From assembly GCA_008508345.1 (NCBI GenBank), contig QNGE01001305.1, positions 14,023 to 78,022 of the forward strand: a DNA stretch of 64,000 bases. Direction: 5' to 3'. Under the pieces are notes generated by a model, which was not told the DNA's origin, did not search any database, and saw only the letters and a list, made by a program, of their open reading frames with translations. Origin of the DNA: Paragonimus westermani (taxonomy: Eukaryota; Platyhelminthes; Trematoda; Plagiorchiida; Troglotrematidae). This document shows, piece by piece, positions 13,512-26,745 of the stretch. A program made the translations under genes and the position numbers. Positions within the stretch are counted from its first letter, which is position 1. Each line of letters opens with the position of its first letter.

Positions 13512-16500
13512 ATGGGTGTTGTGAACAAAGTTATGCTCCTTATTGCAGCTGCGGTCGGAGTTGTGTGTACCATGGCAGCTGTGATAACCATGCGTGGTTT
13601 CATAAACCGTAAGCGTCGTTATGCCAAACGAAGTCTTTTCTATTAACTGCCGTATGTTTCTGGTTAGCGTTTGCTTACCCTGCAAATACGTATACAATTT
13701 GCTTTTTTTGTTGTAATAAATAGTTGGGGTTTGAATCGATAAAGACCAATAAAGGGTTATTGAATCTTACTGTCATATGAACTTGTTTCGTTTTCTCTTC
13801 AAACAGAACAAAACAACCCAAGTAACATTGTTGCTTCCATCACACTCGTCTTCCTTGCGATGTTTGTCTTTGCGGGTGTGATGATATTTATTCTGGTCAC
13901 TTGGTGTGCATCTTGTGAAGACAAGGTCGTAGGCATCGTTGGCGCTGTATGCGGAGTTGTTGCACGTAAGTAACATGCAGTCAAGAATATGAAACTTGTT
14001 TTGTTTTGCAACATAATACATATTAAATCACTCACGGTTAACGTTTAAGGGACCAATCCTGAAAGTTTAACGAAGAAAAAGATGTTGAGGTGATTTTTTG
14101 ACGCAACCTAAAAGCTTATAGCTTTACTAAGTACAATTCAAATTCGCCAGTTCAACGAATCACTTTGACTGTTTTGTTGAGAGTCCGTAGTTTATGTAAA
14201 TTACAGTAAGGTTTGATAAGTAGAAATATGCTGCTCCGTCCGACAGCAGCAACCCAGTGTCGGTTTTGTTCCCTTTGTAAACATACAAGTTCCCTGCTGC
14301 GCAAAAACATGCTATTTGTTCGAATGTCATTTCGGACAGTCCTAAATAAAGATGTCCAAGTACAGGTTAAGTGAATTACAACATCGTTATGGCTTATTAG
14401 TGAGCACAAAGCTGTTTCCTGAATGGATCCGTAGCAGGCCTCCACACTGAGAACAAGCAATATTGTCACGCGGACACATCTATGGCTAGTACAAAGCAAA
14501 AATGAGTTCTTATGAAGTTCTTATGGAAACAGACGAAACAGTAGTTGGGAAAAAATAAGATGACTTAGAAAACTACGCTTACTTAAGTTGTCAGTTAAAA
14601 AAATAACTGGTTAACTTGAAAGTTCCCGAGCGGCAGAGATGATGAAAAAATGAGTTGGTTTATTGGTATTTGGTGTAGCAGAAAAAATGTATACACTTTC
14701 ACAGTTACACACCAACGAATGTTACATGTAAATGTGTACACATATAGACAATTCTTGAATGGTTGCAAAGCCAGGCCATCTCTTGGACCAAAATTAAGGC
14801 TGCATAACACTACAAAATGCAAGGTTTATGAACATTCATTAAAATGATAAACGATGACACACTGATGTCTTTGAGACTTGGTCATGAAAAATGACTGCAG
14901 TTTACCTTTTGTTAAAGTCCACCGAGATTGAAGCAACCTTGTTCGCCCATTCTAACGCTCGGTCTGTCGCATTCTTCACAGCTGGCGACCAAATAGAGCT
15001 TATTGCACTCGGATCCACAGATTGTCTCATTTAATGATAACTTCGTCACTCTAACCAGCAGTTCGATTGTAGCTACTTCTTCCTGGTCCGATCAATTTCA
15101 TGGACCTTGTCGTAACTATTCGGGCCTCTATAGTGTACGGGATTATTAAAGGGAACTCGTAGAATGGTTGTCTCAAACATCATCCTGATTGAAGTGGAAT
15201 GTATGCATTGATTAATACCAGCTCTGTGTAATGCCTTCATAATGCCCAGTGTCAGATCAGCGGATCAGTTAGCTTGCAAGCTCCCTTCACAGATGTGAGA
15301 GTCGTAATTGAACTCTGAATTCAAACCAGTCTGAACAAAGTTGATCAGTTAACATCAGAATTCGAGATCAGTATTACGAGTTACAGTACGCCGAATTAAC
15401 TGCCTGGACAGTCTCACCTGGATACTTGCCTTACATCAACTCAGCACTGAGAAATCTGTCAGGGTTTAAAGATTCCAAACAAAGTTGATTCACTTCCAAG
15501 TCAACCATTTTTTTCATTGAAAAGCACACCTGAAGTGCATGTAACAGCTAACCCTAATGTTGCCCGAACGAGAACCCTCAGACTTTTTCATTTTTGGTTA
15601 CCTAGTTTAAATACCACTACCATTAGAACATATGCTGTTCAAGTCCTCTAATGATGTTGATTTGGATGTGATTCTTTTTGTCATCTTTCGCCGGGTGCTG
15701 ATAAAATTTAATTTGCCTGAATTTTTACCTGCCTATAAAGACTGCAAGTTACCGAGAGGTTTTTGTTCAGTTTGTTAGTGACAACCGTAATCAGCAATGT
15801 ATGAAACAATACCCGAGTTTACGTGTTAGGAACGAATGCGCTCCAAAACAACTATCGTTCGGGTAATTTGGTTACGATTTATGATAAAAGACAGATAAGC
15901 TCATCCACGACTGTAAAATTTTCTTGAAAATCAAAATATTTATGGTGTGCCCGGTTCAGTCAAAATATCCTTTGTCCAAGAAACAAACTTACGGTTTCTC
16001 AACAAATGCACACGCCTCCATTATTTACGTTGTTATTCTGTTGTTACCCTCATTTTTTTAATGGAAACTCACGTTTCACAGAGGATCCATAAAAATGTTG
16101 AGATCGCGACTGCATTGTATGTACATATTTTGTTAATGTCATCGGTCAGTACCATGTGAAAACACGTAATCAGTTTGCTGTCACAACTAGGGTTCTTTAT
16201 CAAGTCCCGTAACAGGATCCACACCTAGAGCTCTGTGTTCGTACTCAAACACACATCACTTCTGTGACTCACTAGTTGGTCAAACTTTAAATGACTCTTG
16301 ATTCTCTAGATTTCGTCGAACGGAAAAATATTTGATACTGTTTGATTTTGGGTAACAGAATTTGAGTGCTTCGCAGTATTTTTATGGAAATTTTGCGTTT
16401 TAGATGGTAAAAATGGCTCTCTGAGTTGAGCCGAAAATGGTTACATGTTTCAGACCATTGTCACTATTCTAATTTAAATACTCCGTTTCAAGTTTCACTT

Positions 16501-16943
16501 TATTCACTAACGGTCAGTCGTAGTTGGAATAACAGCGGTTACATTTACCTTCAGATGGTTGCAGGGCAAACGTGCTCATTTTTATGTTGGCTCGAAGAGA
16601 AAACTTTTAAAACAAGATTTATTTGTCACTCACTGGAACGTCCTAATAACTATATGTTCTTGAAAATTATTGGCAAAATAATTATCTGCCCCTTATTTCT
16701 AAACAGAATGGGCAAGGTTTATAAGCGATTACTACGCCTAACGCCAAATGACGACCTGACTAAATCGCTCAATATACGTTTTTCGCTTCAGTCTTTCTAG
16801 TTGCTGGTTCCTACTGCGTACGTCACAAATTACAGATCGACGGAGGGTTCCAACTCCCACTTGACGTCGAATGGATATTCGGAGGAATAATGACCGGAGT
16901 GGGCGTGATCTTGGTTGCTATCACTATCGTTGCAAACCAGTGA
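13512..16943 (+). CDS. 4TM-A: small four-helix membrane protein (three exons)
   Basis: Exons are 13512-13608, 13807-13965 and 16801-16943. They join through GT-AG introns (donors GTAAGC and GTAAGT, acceptors ending ACAG and CTAG), both phase 1, giving 132 residues. Four hydrophobic segments are visible at about residues 5-27, 40-65, 73-92 and 111-130. Loops are short, there is a CASC motif after helix 2 (residues 66-69), and EWIFGG opens helix 4. There is no cleavable signal peptide; helix 1 starts at residue 5. The short first loop lacks the W..LW..C signature of claudins, so a claudin/PMP22 assignment is not supported. I do not recognise the family and give no function. The model is supported by the paralogue at 27530-33391, which has the same exon lengths, phases and donor sites. 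Confidence 0.85.
13966..16800 (+). other. Intron 2 of 4TM-A
   Basis: This 2.8-kb intron has donor GTAAGTAAC and an acceptor tract TTTCGCTTCAGTCTTTCTAG. I see no repeat copy or further exon in it, although an extra cassette exon cannot be excluded by eye. Intron 1 (13609-13806) is only 198 bp. Confidence 0.7.
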
Positions 16944-19900
16944 GAAACAGAACAAACGTTTCAGCAGACGATAATAGTTGTTTTTTCTCACCAAACATAC
17001 TTATCTGTTTAATTTGTGAAGTAAATCATGAATGCCACCTCTTGGATTGGACATACTAAATATATCATCTATGGATCAGCTGCAAACACTGGGTTCTGAG
17101 ACGGTTAATCATATGTACTCATCAGACTGAACCACACTGTGCACGTTGCTTTAAGCTTCATCAAAGTTGGCACGGGTGATTCTAAACCAGCCTCTGTAAC
17201 ATCTTACAAGTACGAACGACAACATGCCGAAACTGGCTGCGCTGATTGTGTGAAGGGCCGCAAGCGAGTAATATCTAGACAGTTTCTTAGTCGCAGATGA
17301 TAATGCAGTTGTGCACTCCCTCCTAGGGTTACCACACATAACATAATTGAACCTTTTTATGATGAAAACAAATCTAGACGGATGATTGGGTTCCCATGAC
17401 ACAACACGACATGAGCTTTCTGAAGGATCGCTTCAAGTTGGCGTACATAACAAGTGAACATGAGATGGACACTAGGTTCACTTCCATCGCTTGTATTAAG
17501 AGAGACGAAACGAAACACGGTAGGATACTTGATCAATTGACTTTACAAAAGTTATATTCATGACACCCTTGATACAAGAACAAACTGTAGTCTCAGCCGG
17601 TCCGTGTATCTGGTAATACGTACAAAATGGTAGCCACTAAAATGAAACAGTTCGAATAGCCAGAGTGTGGTGTTCCGTCGGATTAAATCCATTCTAACAA
17701 ACCTTCCACATGAAGGTGGTGATGCGAGTATATCGCTAACTAGGAGGCTTGACATTTCGGTGAAGCCTACTTGTCAGGTTGCACAATCATAAATATCGTT
17801 GAACTCCAAAACAATCACAGTTAAAACGGTTAGTGTCCCCTAAATCCAATTTACTCTGAATTCGCTGCTTTCCTTGCTCTTGTTTAACAGGAAAGATCGG
17901 TCATACAATAAGGTGGTTGTTTGTGAGAATACAAGAACAAAATTTTCTTTCGGTAAAGACGGAATCGGAACGCAAGATGTATAGCACGATCTTGGTTATA
18001 AAGCCATGTTGGATTCCTCTTCTAAGTTCACCTACGTCGTTAAAAGTGTGAACCATTATGTCTCAGTCGTTGCATAAATCTACAAAAATTATTTATCGTT
18101 TTAATGTCTGTGCAAAAGTTTTTTGTTCGAGCGTTAAGTCTGCTACGATTTGCCGGTACTGTTTCACATAACAATATCTAGGCCGGTAATCTCGAAATGG
18201 TTTCGCTTTCACAGAGAATTAAGGACCACAAAATCCTCCGTTGATAGAAACTTTCTTGAGCACGTTGCTGTATTCCATCTGAGGATGATCCACTGTAAAT
18301 GAATTTGTTCGCCAAGGTTTTGCTGGTTGTGAGATGCCTAAGCATACTTACACAGATGAAAAGCTTTGTTTTTCGTAGGTTCATGTATGTATTATTTGGA
18401 ATAGTTTTTTGCGCACCAAAACGTCATCCATTGCACTACTGATGAGCAGTAACGGGAGAAAATTGAGTTCGCTGTTGTTTTTTGAAAGACACTGGCTGAT
18501 GAGTCCATCTGGTTGCAAATGCTTCAGCCTAGTGTGAAAGGACATTCGTGTTACAAGTTTGGAAGAAAACACAGTTCAAAATGCGTCATAATCAAGCAAG
18601 TTAACAACAAATCAAACAAAAACCTCGTTTGTGGATTTTTTTGCATTCCCAGTTGAACTCGATGTTATTTATACTTTTGGTCTGATAGCTTTGCTCCCTG
18701 ATTTATCTTGAAGGGTTTTTGTTTGTTTACTCGAACGTTTCCAGTAAGTCAGTTTGGACAAGTTCAAATCCAGGTGTACATTCACTAGGTGCCATTTGAA
18801 ATCGAACGATTCAGTTATACACATAGACAACCGAATGTATCACTGGGTTGTTCTATAGCTTGGATTTGTCCCTTATTCATGGCAATGGTGAAAACACATG
18901 AAAACAAATCTTTGGAAACTGGGTGAATTCACACTTGATGACTTTACAGTTAATGCGTTTTGTGAACAAGAAATTCGCAACCTTGCGCACCACCAGAAGG
19001 AAAACACTACAGTTTTCAAGGTGAAGAAGAAATGAGGTTCAACTGGCCCAGTGTGTTTTGTAGCATACGGAGGTCAATCACAATGCACATGTTGTGACGG
19101 TCTACATGAAACGACAAAGCATTAGCATTGAACAACACAACAAGCTTGCTGTATTTTTTTGGGATAATGAAAGCATAAAAAGCACGTAATTTCTCAAAAC
19201 CATCCAGACTAGTGTGATTCGGGTTACCAGCCCGTACGCTGTGTGTGTGTGTGCAAACAAATGCATCGTATGAATTAATGACTGGGTTTCAGTCACTGTT
19301 GGTAATCGACCGTATGGAGTCGATCGATCAAGTGTCTGCATACCAATCACTTAGAATGGTGCGAGCAAACACACGGTTAAGGAACATCACATTACTTCAG
19401 TCACTTTCTAACGCACGCTACCCTCTGCGACTGTTCTAGTGAATATCAGATTATCATATTGCACACTTGTGATTTAAGTAATCGGTAGTCCCAGCACCGT
19501 CTTTCCAAATGCTAGGTTTATGTGACGGTTGTTGGCCTGGATATATAGCACCTAATATGATAAACTGTTTGCATAACAGCTGAGCTTTCTGAACAACGGA
19601 CTTTAGGTGTTACAATGCCTGATTACCCGCTTCGAAATTGGGGCTTGCGGAAAACGAATTTGATCGCTTTTACGTAGCACATGAACCAGGTCAGAAAAAG
19701 AGTTGGCACTGAATTTTCTCATCGAGTCAGTTTTCTTCTCACCAGTAACACATGGAGACGTCGAAAAAATTGAAAGAAAGACGGAATAAAGTCATTAATT
19801 GTTCAAGTTCTGAATAGCAGCTGGATGCTTTCCGGGATTTTTGCGGATGAAGTAGGGTAGTCAGGACAGTGTTAACCAAAGTTATCCACACATACGTCTA

Positions 19901-20090
19901 CAGAGCACTAATCAAGAATGCTGATGTGATGCTCGATAAGTCGGCTGTACGGTACAGAGTCCGGTTCATACATTTTCCACAAAGAAAGGTAGGATTAAGT
20001 CTGTATCATTCATAATATAGAATTTGCAGCTGGGAGGTGCGAAACGAATTTCATACAAACTAAACTTGTCTTTCAAATAATTAATAAATA
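16944..20090. other. No recognisable gene
   Basis: DNA downstream of 4TM-A. No clear AATAAA was seen close to its stop codon, so the 3' end of the transcript is undefined. The open frames present are short and unlike any family I know. A short GT run near 19228-19244 is trivial. Confidence 0.45.
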
Positions 20091-20374
20091 CTGATGAGTA
20101 GTCGGGGATTTGGTTTATTTTCAAGTTGACCATCACTCACATTTGATCGCAGCGTCCGCATTCAGATAGACTTTCCAGCCAGCCTCTTTCGAATAGAAGC
20201 ACTAGACTCGAGTTTCGCTCTCATTAGAGCTCATCAGTAGTGCATATCCTTGCCACGGCCGAGATTTGAACTCCGACTATTCCAATCATGAGGCAACCAT
20301 GTTGACCACTGCGCCATTCACCTCACATTAGGCACGACCGAATTATCAAATCTGAACGCTCAACCCGCCTGTTA
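20091..20374 (-). mobile_element. Hammerhead SINE, copy A1
   Basis: Reading on the minus strand, the element starts near 20374 with TAACAGG and has an internal deletion in its 5' part. It then has a tRNA-like box A (TGGCGCAGTGG) and box B (AGTTCAAATC), a complete hammerhead ribozyme at 20199-20243, and the 3' end GGTCAACTTGAAAATAAACC...CGACTACTCATCAG. It is homologous to the copies at 38.8-39.3 kb and 43.5-44.0 kb. Being tRNA-derived with pol III boxes and no coding capacity, it is a SINE that depends on a LINE for copying. Confidence 0.85.
20199..20243 (-). ncRNA. Hammerhead ribozyme in SINE A1 (intact core)
   Basis: On the minus strand this 45-nt unit reads stem I GCACUA, core CUGAUGA, stem II GCUCU-AAUG-AGAGC, core GAAA, then the palindrome CUCGAG, then UC, and the closing stem I strand UAGUGC. 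Stem I is a perfect 6-bp helix. All invariant core bases are present, and cleavage would follow the GUC before UAGUGC. The CUCGAG palindrome gives only a tiny stem III in one molecule but a good helix between two, so cleavage may work best in dimers. This is the best-preserved copy in the window. Confidence 0.88.
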
Positions 20375-21316
20375 TTGTCAGAAAGTCTACGGAAAAATGC
20401 CCGATGCGAATCATTTGTAATATTCAATGTGGTATTTGTAAACGACTAATAATCAAATATGCCGCCTAAAGAGTAAACGAAAGCGAAGGTGAGCAGATAG
20501 AGAGTGTTGAACACTGGCGAGTATCACATTAAATGTGACACATTCGGGACTCTTCATGAAACCGTTACTTGAAGCAGTTGCTGAGCTCACAAGATTGACC
20601 TCTTACTAATGGGCAGTAACCGAACGCGTTGCATGGTTCTATAGCCTATAATACTGATTATCTTACTGTGTCCTTACTCAGTGGCAATCGTGAACTTTTG
20701 TATGTTAACGCCGCCTTGTCGCGTGGGTCATCAATGAAATCACGCTTGTTCCGTGCGTTCTGTACACGCTTCCTGATCAAGCATGACATTCTGAACGCCT
20801 TGTAAGTTTTTATGGTAAATTCTCAACAGTCTTACGTAGTTATCGAAAAACAAAAACCGAGCAACCCATCACATTCTCACGGAAAGGTAGAAGAAACCGG
20901 AAGAGCGTTTATTGCCTGAATTCCACCTGCTGGTGAGAAACGTGTCTTGTCTTAAGAATATTTCTGTTTGTTTATTCGTCCACTAGCATGTTTCACGTAA
21001 GTGATATTCTTAACCTAAATAATGATTGAAAGTGATTCGGTAATCCCGTAACACTTCGTAGAAATAAGACAGCCAAAGAAAGCTGGAACTTTAATTAACT
21101 TAATTCAAAAACGTGAACTGTTTATCACTGATAGGGGAACATGACGCTATGCTCTGTCGTGAATTGTATCTTCTGTGAGATTACTATTCAGGAGATTTGA
21201 ATGTACGCAGAAGTCGACAGTGAATCTTACGCAGAATTTTGTAGCAGGTAGAAATCTATTATTCTGTGAGACAGTAGAGGTGGAACATGAAAATGAATAT
21301 CCAAGGTGGATAGATT

Positions 21317-21410
21317 TTGGTATTGATATGTTCGCCGAGCTTGACATTCAGGTTGCAGACGTATCATCACCAGGCGAGGTGACATCATCAGTGCGTAAGT
21401 GTTTCATTCC
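21317..21410 (-). repeat. Penelope-type hammerhead repeat fragment P2
   Basis: The minus strand shares with 29753-29843 a block running from GAAACACTTACGCACTGATG through GCAACCTGAATG to GCGAACATATCAATACCA. Homology stops sharply on both sides. The plus-strand frame across it (FAELDIQVADVSSPGEVTSS) is the antisense of the ribozyme, not a protein. Short hammerhead repeats of this shape are known from the terminal repeats of Penelope-like elements; linking it to the Penelope-like copy at 54.5 kb is inference. Confidence 0.7.
21355..21394 (-). ncRNA. Hammerhead ribozyme P2, core mutated
   Basis: On the minus strand: stem I GCA, CUGAUGA, stem II built on GUCACC and GGUGAU, then GAUAC where GAAAC is required, then GUC and UGC closing stem I. 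The substitution of U for A in the invariant GAAA should abolish cleavage. The rest agrees with the copy at 29765. Stem III is reduced to the self-complementary ACGU, so activity would need two molecules. Confidence 0.7.
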
Positions 21411-21860
21411 GTTGTTCAACTAATTAGAGCAAACGACTGTTCCGGAAGTGCAAAAAGTCTCTAAATAGAGTGGCTAGTACCAGTTTTCGTAATTCTGGTC
21501 CAGATAGCTCATAATAGGTTAAGCTAATCTATTAGTCCACCTTAAAGCGGCTTGGAAGAGCTATTCACAAACTAAATGATAATGTTGCAATTAACCATAC
21601 AGTGCGTTAATAAGGCCTGGTAACAAAAAAAAGCAGCCATCTCATTCGTTGTTACATCTTGTTTTCAAAACCAGCCAAATTAAAGGAAATACATTAGTAA
21701 GAAATCCATGCTAGAGTAGGCTTCGAAACACCTATAAAAACAGTATGCTTAAATGTGGCACTCGTTCTACCAACTGTTAGATCAACCCTCGCAAGTGGCA
21801 GTCATTTTCCCTGAAACATGTGGTAGACTTTATATAAGGTAAGGGAATGTAGGTTTTATT

Positions 21861-21991
21861 GAGTCTAAGTGTGACGGTTTCAAGCGCCTGGTGAGGCTTC
21901 ATTGTTCAGCTGATAAAGTGCTTATCCATTTTGGGCATGCTGTTTCTGGCACTGGTAGAATTCCTGTCGAAGGTCAGATTTTTCTCAACTG
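21861..21991 (+). mobile_element. Diverged SINE of family B (B5)
   Basis: This aligns with the middle of SINE B1 at 28984: GAGTCTAAGTGTGA, CCTGGTGAGGCTTC, a decayed box A (TTGTTCAGCTGATAAAGTGC), GGGCATGCTGT and a decayed box B (GGTAGAATTC). Roughly a quarter to a third of positions differ by eye, so it is an old copy. Head and tail are missing. Confidence 0.65.
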
Positions 21992-24900
21992 ACTGTTTTC
22001 TGAGTGTACAAATCCTCCATATCACTTGCTAAGAATAAAACCGGTCAAAACCTTTTCCGTTTGTTTTGATAGAGAAATAAAATAGATGAACTGTTATCCC
22101 TCCACTCCTCAGTGCTTGACTGTTTTAGCCGGAGTGCCTCCATCCCAGGATTTTCCTTCGCGGTATCCAGCCAGCATCACAAGGTAGTTGAGTGAAACTC
22201 TCGGTTTTCCAAGGTTTTGACCACAGCCAGTCACACATAGCTCATACGTGACATGTCTGTCGTCTCAATGGGTGCTTGGCGAACAGACTGATTAGTATAA
22301 CAGTGACGATTACAGAAGGATAACGTTAGAAGTGGCCGAATAAGGGCAAATTTTTGAAATTTCCCCGGAAAACAATACTACTGGGAAGCAAACATGTCTT
22401 TAGAAGGCGTTTTTCATCGTAACTATCTGTAACACCTTATGTGTGAGAGTATGACTACCGGCGAAATAACCAAAGGGCCTCATTTATTTCTAAAAATTAT
22501 TGTGACCGTTGCTTCTATTCTGACGTTTATATCGCCAGCGTCAAAGATTCCGACGTTTTAAATAAAAGACTTGTTTTGTTGTCTAGTTTCACATCAGCTA
22601 CACTGTAGCCAACTGATTTGACTTGTTTATTGATTCCGGCTGACAGATGGTTCCTGTCGCTACCGTATGCGGGATATGTTATACTCCCCGTGAGTCAGTC
22701 TCCATGGGCAGCACAAGCCATTTACTTGAGTGCGCTCATTTGCGCCGACCAGAGTAGCCCGATTATGAATTTCGTGAAACTTGCACCCTTAGTATTGTTT
22801 TTCTGCCAGGTTGATATCAACACTCCATTGAAGACTTCGAACGTTTCTGTCCGAACTATCGAGGTTTTGGTGTTCAACCAAACAGAATCTAACCTTTCCA
22901 TTTCTTCACTGCTCGAAGGACTCTCACCCGTCTTGTAGTCTCACGTTGAACATAGAGGAATAATTTCGATCACCATGTGTTCATCGCAATCTTGTGTTGG
23001 CAATTAAGATGGGCATACTTCAGCTACGAACGTTAATTAACTCATATCACTCGATCACAACATATAATATTCATTACATTTCAATTCAACTGCCTTACTT
23101 ATGTACAGGTTTGAATCGCTAGTTACCCTCTTCTGACCACATCGAAGAAGTTTCGCCTGAAATCCGACAGTTTGTTAGCGAGTGTGCGCAGAGTGTGTCA
23201 TCCAAATTGATCAAACATCGCGTCATTGATGATGTATGTTGCTTTCGGTTACTCATACTTCACAACGCCATAGCCTTATGTACAAGCCTAATTCTTATAA
23301 ACGCCTTAAGTTTCCTCTTTGTTTCGAGCAAATGGCTCTGCATCTACGTGTGTTGTGGTGAACGTAATGCTGCTGAGAATGTACATGGAGTGGTGCTGTC
23401 ATGAACAGGGCTTCATTTAGTGAAGTGGACAGTACAGAGTGGTAAAGCGACACTCTGCAAACCCCTCGTAATTCGCAGTCAACTGATCAGTCTGTTGATA
23501 ACCCAAAATTAAAAGTGGATAATGAGTTCTAGTCTTCTTTGAGTTCACTAGTCTGTAAGGTTGGCTGAAGTAATTGGATTAGTTAGCCTAGTTCACAACT
23601 GGGAGTAAACAGTTGCGTGAGTTGCCGCACTCGGACAGTAGATTGTACTGTAAACTGTTTGTTTTTCATTCAACTTTAGTCCAAACGTTGGCGGGACACT
23701 TTAGGGAATGACCAACAAAGCGAATGTATACAAAATTCATACTATTGTAATACTAGGTGTGTTTAATTTGCATTTTCATTTCAGCGTAACTACTCGTAGG
23801 CTAAACATTGTTATATAAACAAACAGCACGACCTTTTTTCAAATATCGTTCACTTTCAGATGATTGATAGTCAGTTCAGTGGATAACCTACCACGAACAT
23901 GCCACCTGTATACGGTTTTTTACAGCTGAATATCCGCTCATCACCTTCAATTAGATCATGAACAAGTTGACGTGCACACATGTTTAGGTATGACCTTGTC
24001 ACTTATCCGTGTCTCATGATAACCGTGTTAACGCATCCAAATCCAGTCTACTCAGGCAGTCCAAAAATACTGGTAGAATTAAGTGTTGTGCAGGTTCCAC
24101 GCGCCGATAGTAATATTGAAATGGTTTTTTCTCACCGTACAAGTTTATTCACTGTTAACCATAATGTTGTCTGTTTTGGCACATGGGGTAAAACTTTGTT
24201 GAATATTCACGTTCCGAACTAAACAGATAAACCGAATAAAGTTTTATTATGCTTTTCAAATGAATAGTCCACTCTGGGTGCTATCTCAACTTTACAGCAA
24301 AAAATATCAGGCAATTATGGTTAGTTTGTCTTCGTTCAAAATTTTGGGTTCATTGCCATGGACTAGGCGAAACATTGTGTCTTGGAGGTTGACACGGTTG
24401 ATGTAAAACTCTTCCGGCGAAACTGAGATCGCTGATGAAATGAAAACAGCACACCAAGAAAATTAACCAAAATAAATTGAGTTTCTACAGCAAGATGTTG
24501 AGCCAAATGATGACGAACGTTTTATTATGAAGTGTTGTACGCTTTCACTCAGATGGATTTCTTGCATACAGTGTCATCCGTAAGTTCGAACGTTCAACCA
24601 GGGTTGAGCAAGCAATGACGAGCCGAAGACCGAGAAATTATACTCTGAGTGAAGGGTTCCAAATAGCTGGGTTGGCACCCCAAAGGATACGTTAGATCCC
24701 TTTACAATCGAGGCACAATTAGCTCGCAGGTTGAGATCTTCATACGCGGTTGTTTCTTGATCTTGCTCACAGGCGGCTGTGGTTAGTTTTCGCTTCATAG
24801 AATGTGTTCGGTGCAGGAACAGTAACCGACATGTGTCGCCTTATGTTAAGAGAAGTTAATTGGAAACAAGTGCGTTGGGGTCTTACGATGAAAGATGTAA

Positions 24901-25539
24901 AAGTCCTCGCCAAGTCTTTCATTTCCAGTAATACTATTCACCATTCACCGCACTTCGTGACAGTGCACGACAGTAAAGGCAACTTTGCCAGTACTGATAT
25001 TTCAAGGAGAAATAATGCGGGCCTAGAATGAAACACTTAGATACACTGGTGGTTCAGGGGTATCTGTAAGGCGATACCCCATCAGACTTCAGATCAAAAC
25101 ATCCGTACATGAGCAATTTGTACGTACATCATGATTATAAATGCTGGAATTCCAGCGGAGGGTTTTATTATTGAAGTACCATTCGTCTTCTGTACTGTAC
25201 ACATATACATATGTAAAGCATCTCTACTTTCTTGTCCACGTAGCATTTGGGCATCAGTGGAATGCTACTGACGACACTACCTTGTTCAGTCTGTACTGTT
25301 GTTCATATGGTCCATATGAAACTCATAGATCAAAGGAGGTTAAGAATGTCTTTACATATCAGAATGTGTTTTGATGGGATTAGAGAGAAAAGACAGTTCG
25401 ATAGATTGATTCAACTGCAGAAAGATAAAAGTAGAATGATTGTAAAAGAATACTGTGGACTTAATAGAAACCCAATCATTGTCCTTCAAGCATATAACAG
25501 ATGCCCTGCAAAATACAGTAGACGATGGATGATTAGGGC
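21992..25539. other. No recognisable gene
   Basis: Intergenic DNA in the interval between the two 4TM paralogues. The longest frames, such as 22618-22938 on the plus strand, show no known domain and no matching frame elsewhere in the window. Confidence 0.4.
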
Positions 25540-26745
25540 CACCAAGTGTTTTTATTCAACCTTGTTGGTTCTGATGACAAGTTTTCTGAGTACTCCGATT
25601 GATGTCCCGAATATTTGTATCCATTCTGCTGTTGAATTCTACTACCAAAGGCTCTGAAAGAGCGTTTCTCTTAAGCCAAATGCCTCGAATGACTTAGTGA
25701 CTTTAACGAGCTACCCCGAGATAATCGTTTTTGTTGATCACAAACATCTGTCCTAAGGTGTATGGGGATTTGCGATGAAACCCACGGACCAAAATCAGGT
25801 ATGTACTGAGAACTGCCCCAATCTGTGCAGCCTATCTGGTTGAGATAGGCAACGTATTTTTGGTGGCCCTTGCAGCAGTTCTCTGCTGCATCTCCTACAT
25901 AGGAATAATGTCAATCACCGAATAAAGCTGATAAGCTTGGATATTTAATTCAAGATGAGGATTCACTAACGAATCTGTCACAAAGGTAAAACAGTACGAA
26001 GAAACGGTTCAGACAGCTTGGTAAAAATCAGAGTGATGACATAGATTTACTGGTCATTGCTGTACCGTTTTAAGACAAGCTAAAGTCACATGGGACAACC
26101 TCACTGAAGTCCTGTCTACGTGTAGTGATACCTAGTTTCTTTACGCTCCAGAGGGTAGTCAGTTGATCCCAGATGATCGAGACGCATCACCTTACATTTA
26201 GCCGTGTTAAACTGGAGCCGGTTTTCTGCGGTCTGGCGGTGCAAAATGTTCAACTCACTATATAACTTATTCCTTTCTGTCAGGTTAATCATTATAAATC
26301 ACGGCAGGGTAGAGTAAGCCTAGAGCAGCAACGAAGATTTGACACGTGATGCTTTTGAGGACAAGTGGAATGAACAACAGACGCCCCAGTGTGAAAATTT
26401 TGTAGCACACGGCCACACACAAAACACCAAATTGAAAAAACCTCATTCACTTCGAATTTGGGACAGTTATTTTAGAATTCGTCTGTGGGCCATAGAAGTA
26501 ACGGATTTTTTGTACCACAGTCTCAAAAACTCACTTAAAAGGCTAGGTCATCAACTCGGTTGAAGGCCTTCGAGAAGACCAGAAATACGGGGTTAGCTGC
26601 TTCACCTACATTAGCCACTATTGTCCAGTCGTTACAAAGAGTAAGCAACTTGGGAACACATGAGGTATGATCACCCCAATAGAGATCATTTGTGCAGGCA
26701 ATGTTTTGAAGCGTGTAACTCAAAAACGCATGTGTAAACAAACAG
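25540..26745 (-). mobile_element. Non-LTR retrotransposon (CR1/jockey-like) reverse transcriptase remnant
   Basis: The minus strand carries, in order and with many frame breaks, the second half of a LINE reverse transcriptase. Near 26560-26690 it reads SCVPKLLTLCNDWT and PVFLVFSKAFNRVDD, the block ending in the DFSKAFD motif; the aspartate before FSKAF is changed. Near 26170-26260 it reads ENRLQFNTAKCKVMRLDHL, the typical FN..KCKVM thumb segment. Near 25880 it reads EMQQRTAARATKNTL (usual Q.RATK). Beyond that only weak resemblance continues towards 25540. The catalytic YADD region between the first two blocks is not readable. Old and inactive. Confidence 0.75.

Noticed and set aside
15546..15556. 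CTAACCCTAAT, telomere-like
   Set aside because: Single occurrence, no array.
19228..19244. GTGTGTGTGTGTGTG run
   Set aside because: Short simple repeat without other significance.
20083..20105. ACTGATGAGTAGTCGGGGATTT as another hammerhead core
   Set aside because: It is the complement of the SINE A terminus CTACTCATCAG; no GAAA core or stem II follows.
21175..21423. 82-codon frame sharing FAEL.IQVA.VSSP..VTSSVRKCF with 29897-29658 (minus)
   Set aside because: The shared part is the antisense of the hammerhead repeats P1/P2; outside it the two frames do not resemble each other.
25247..25657. 136-codon plus-strand frame
   Set aside because: Length is within chance for 64 kb of this composition, there is no domain, and its end overlaps a LINE remnant on the other strand.
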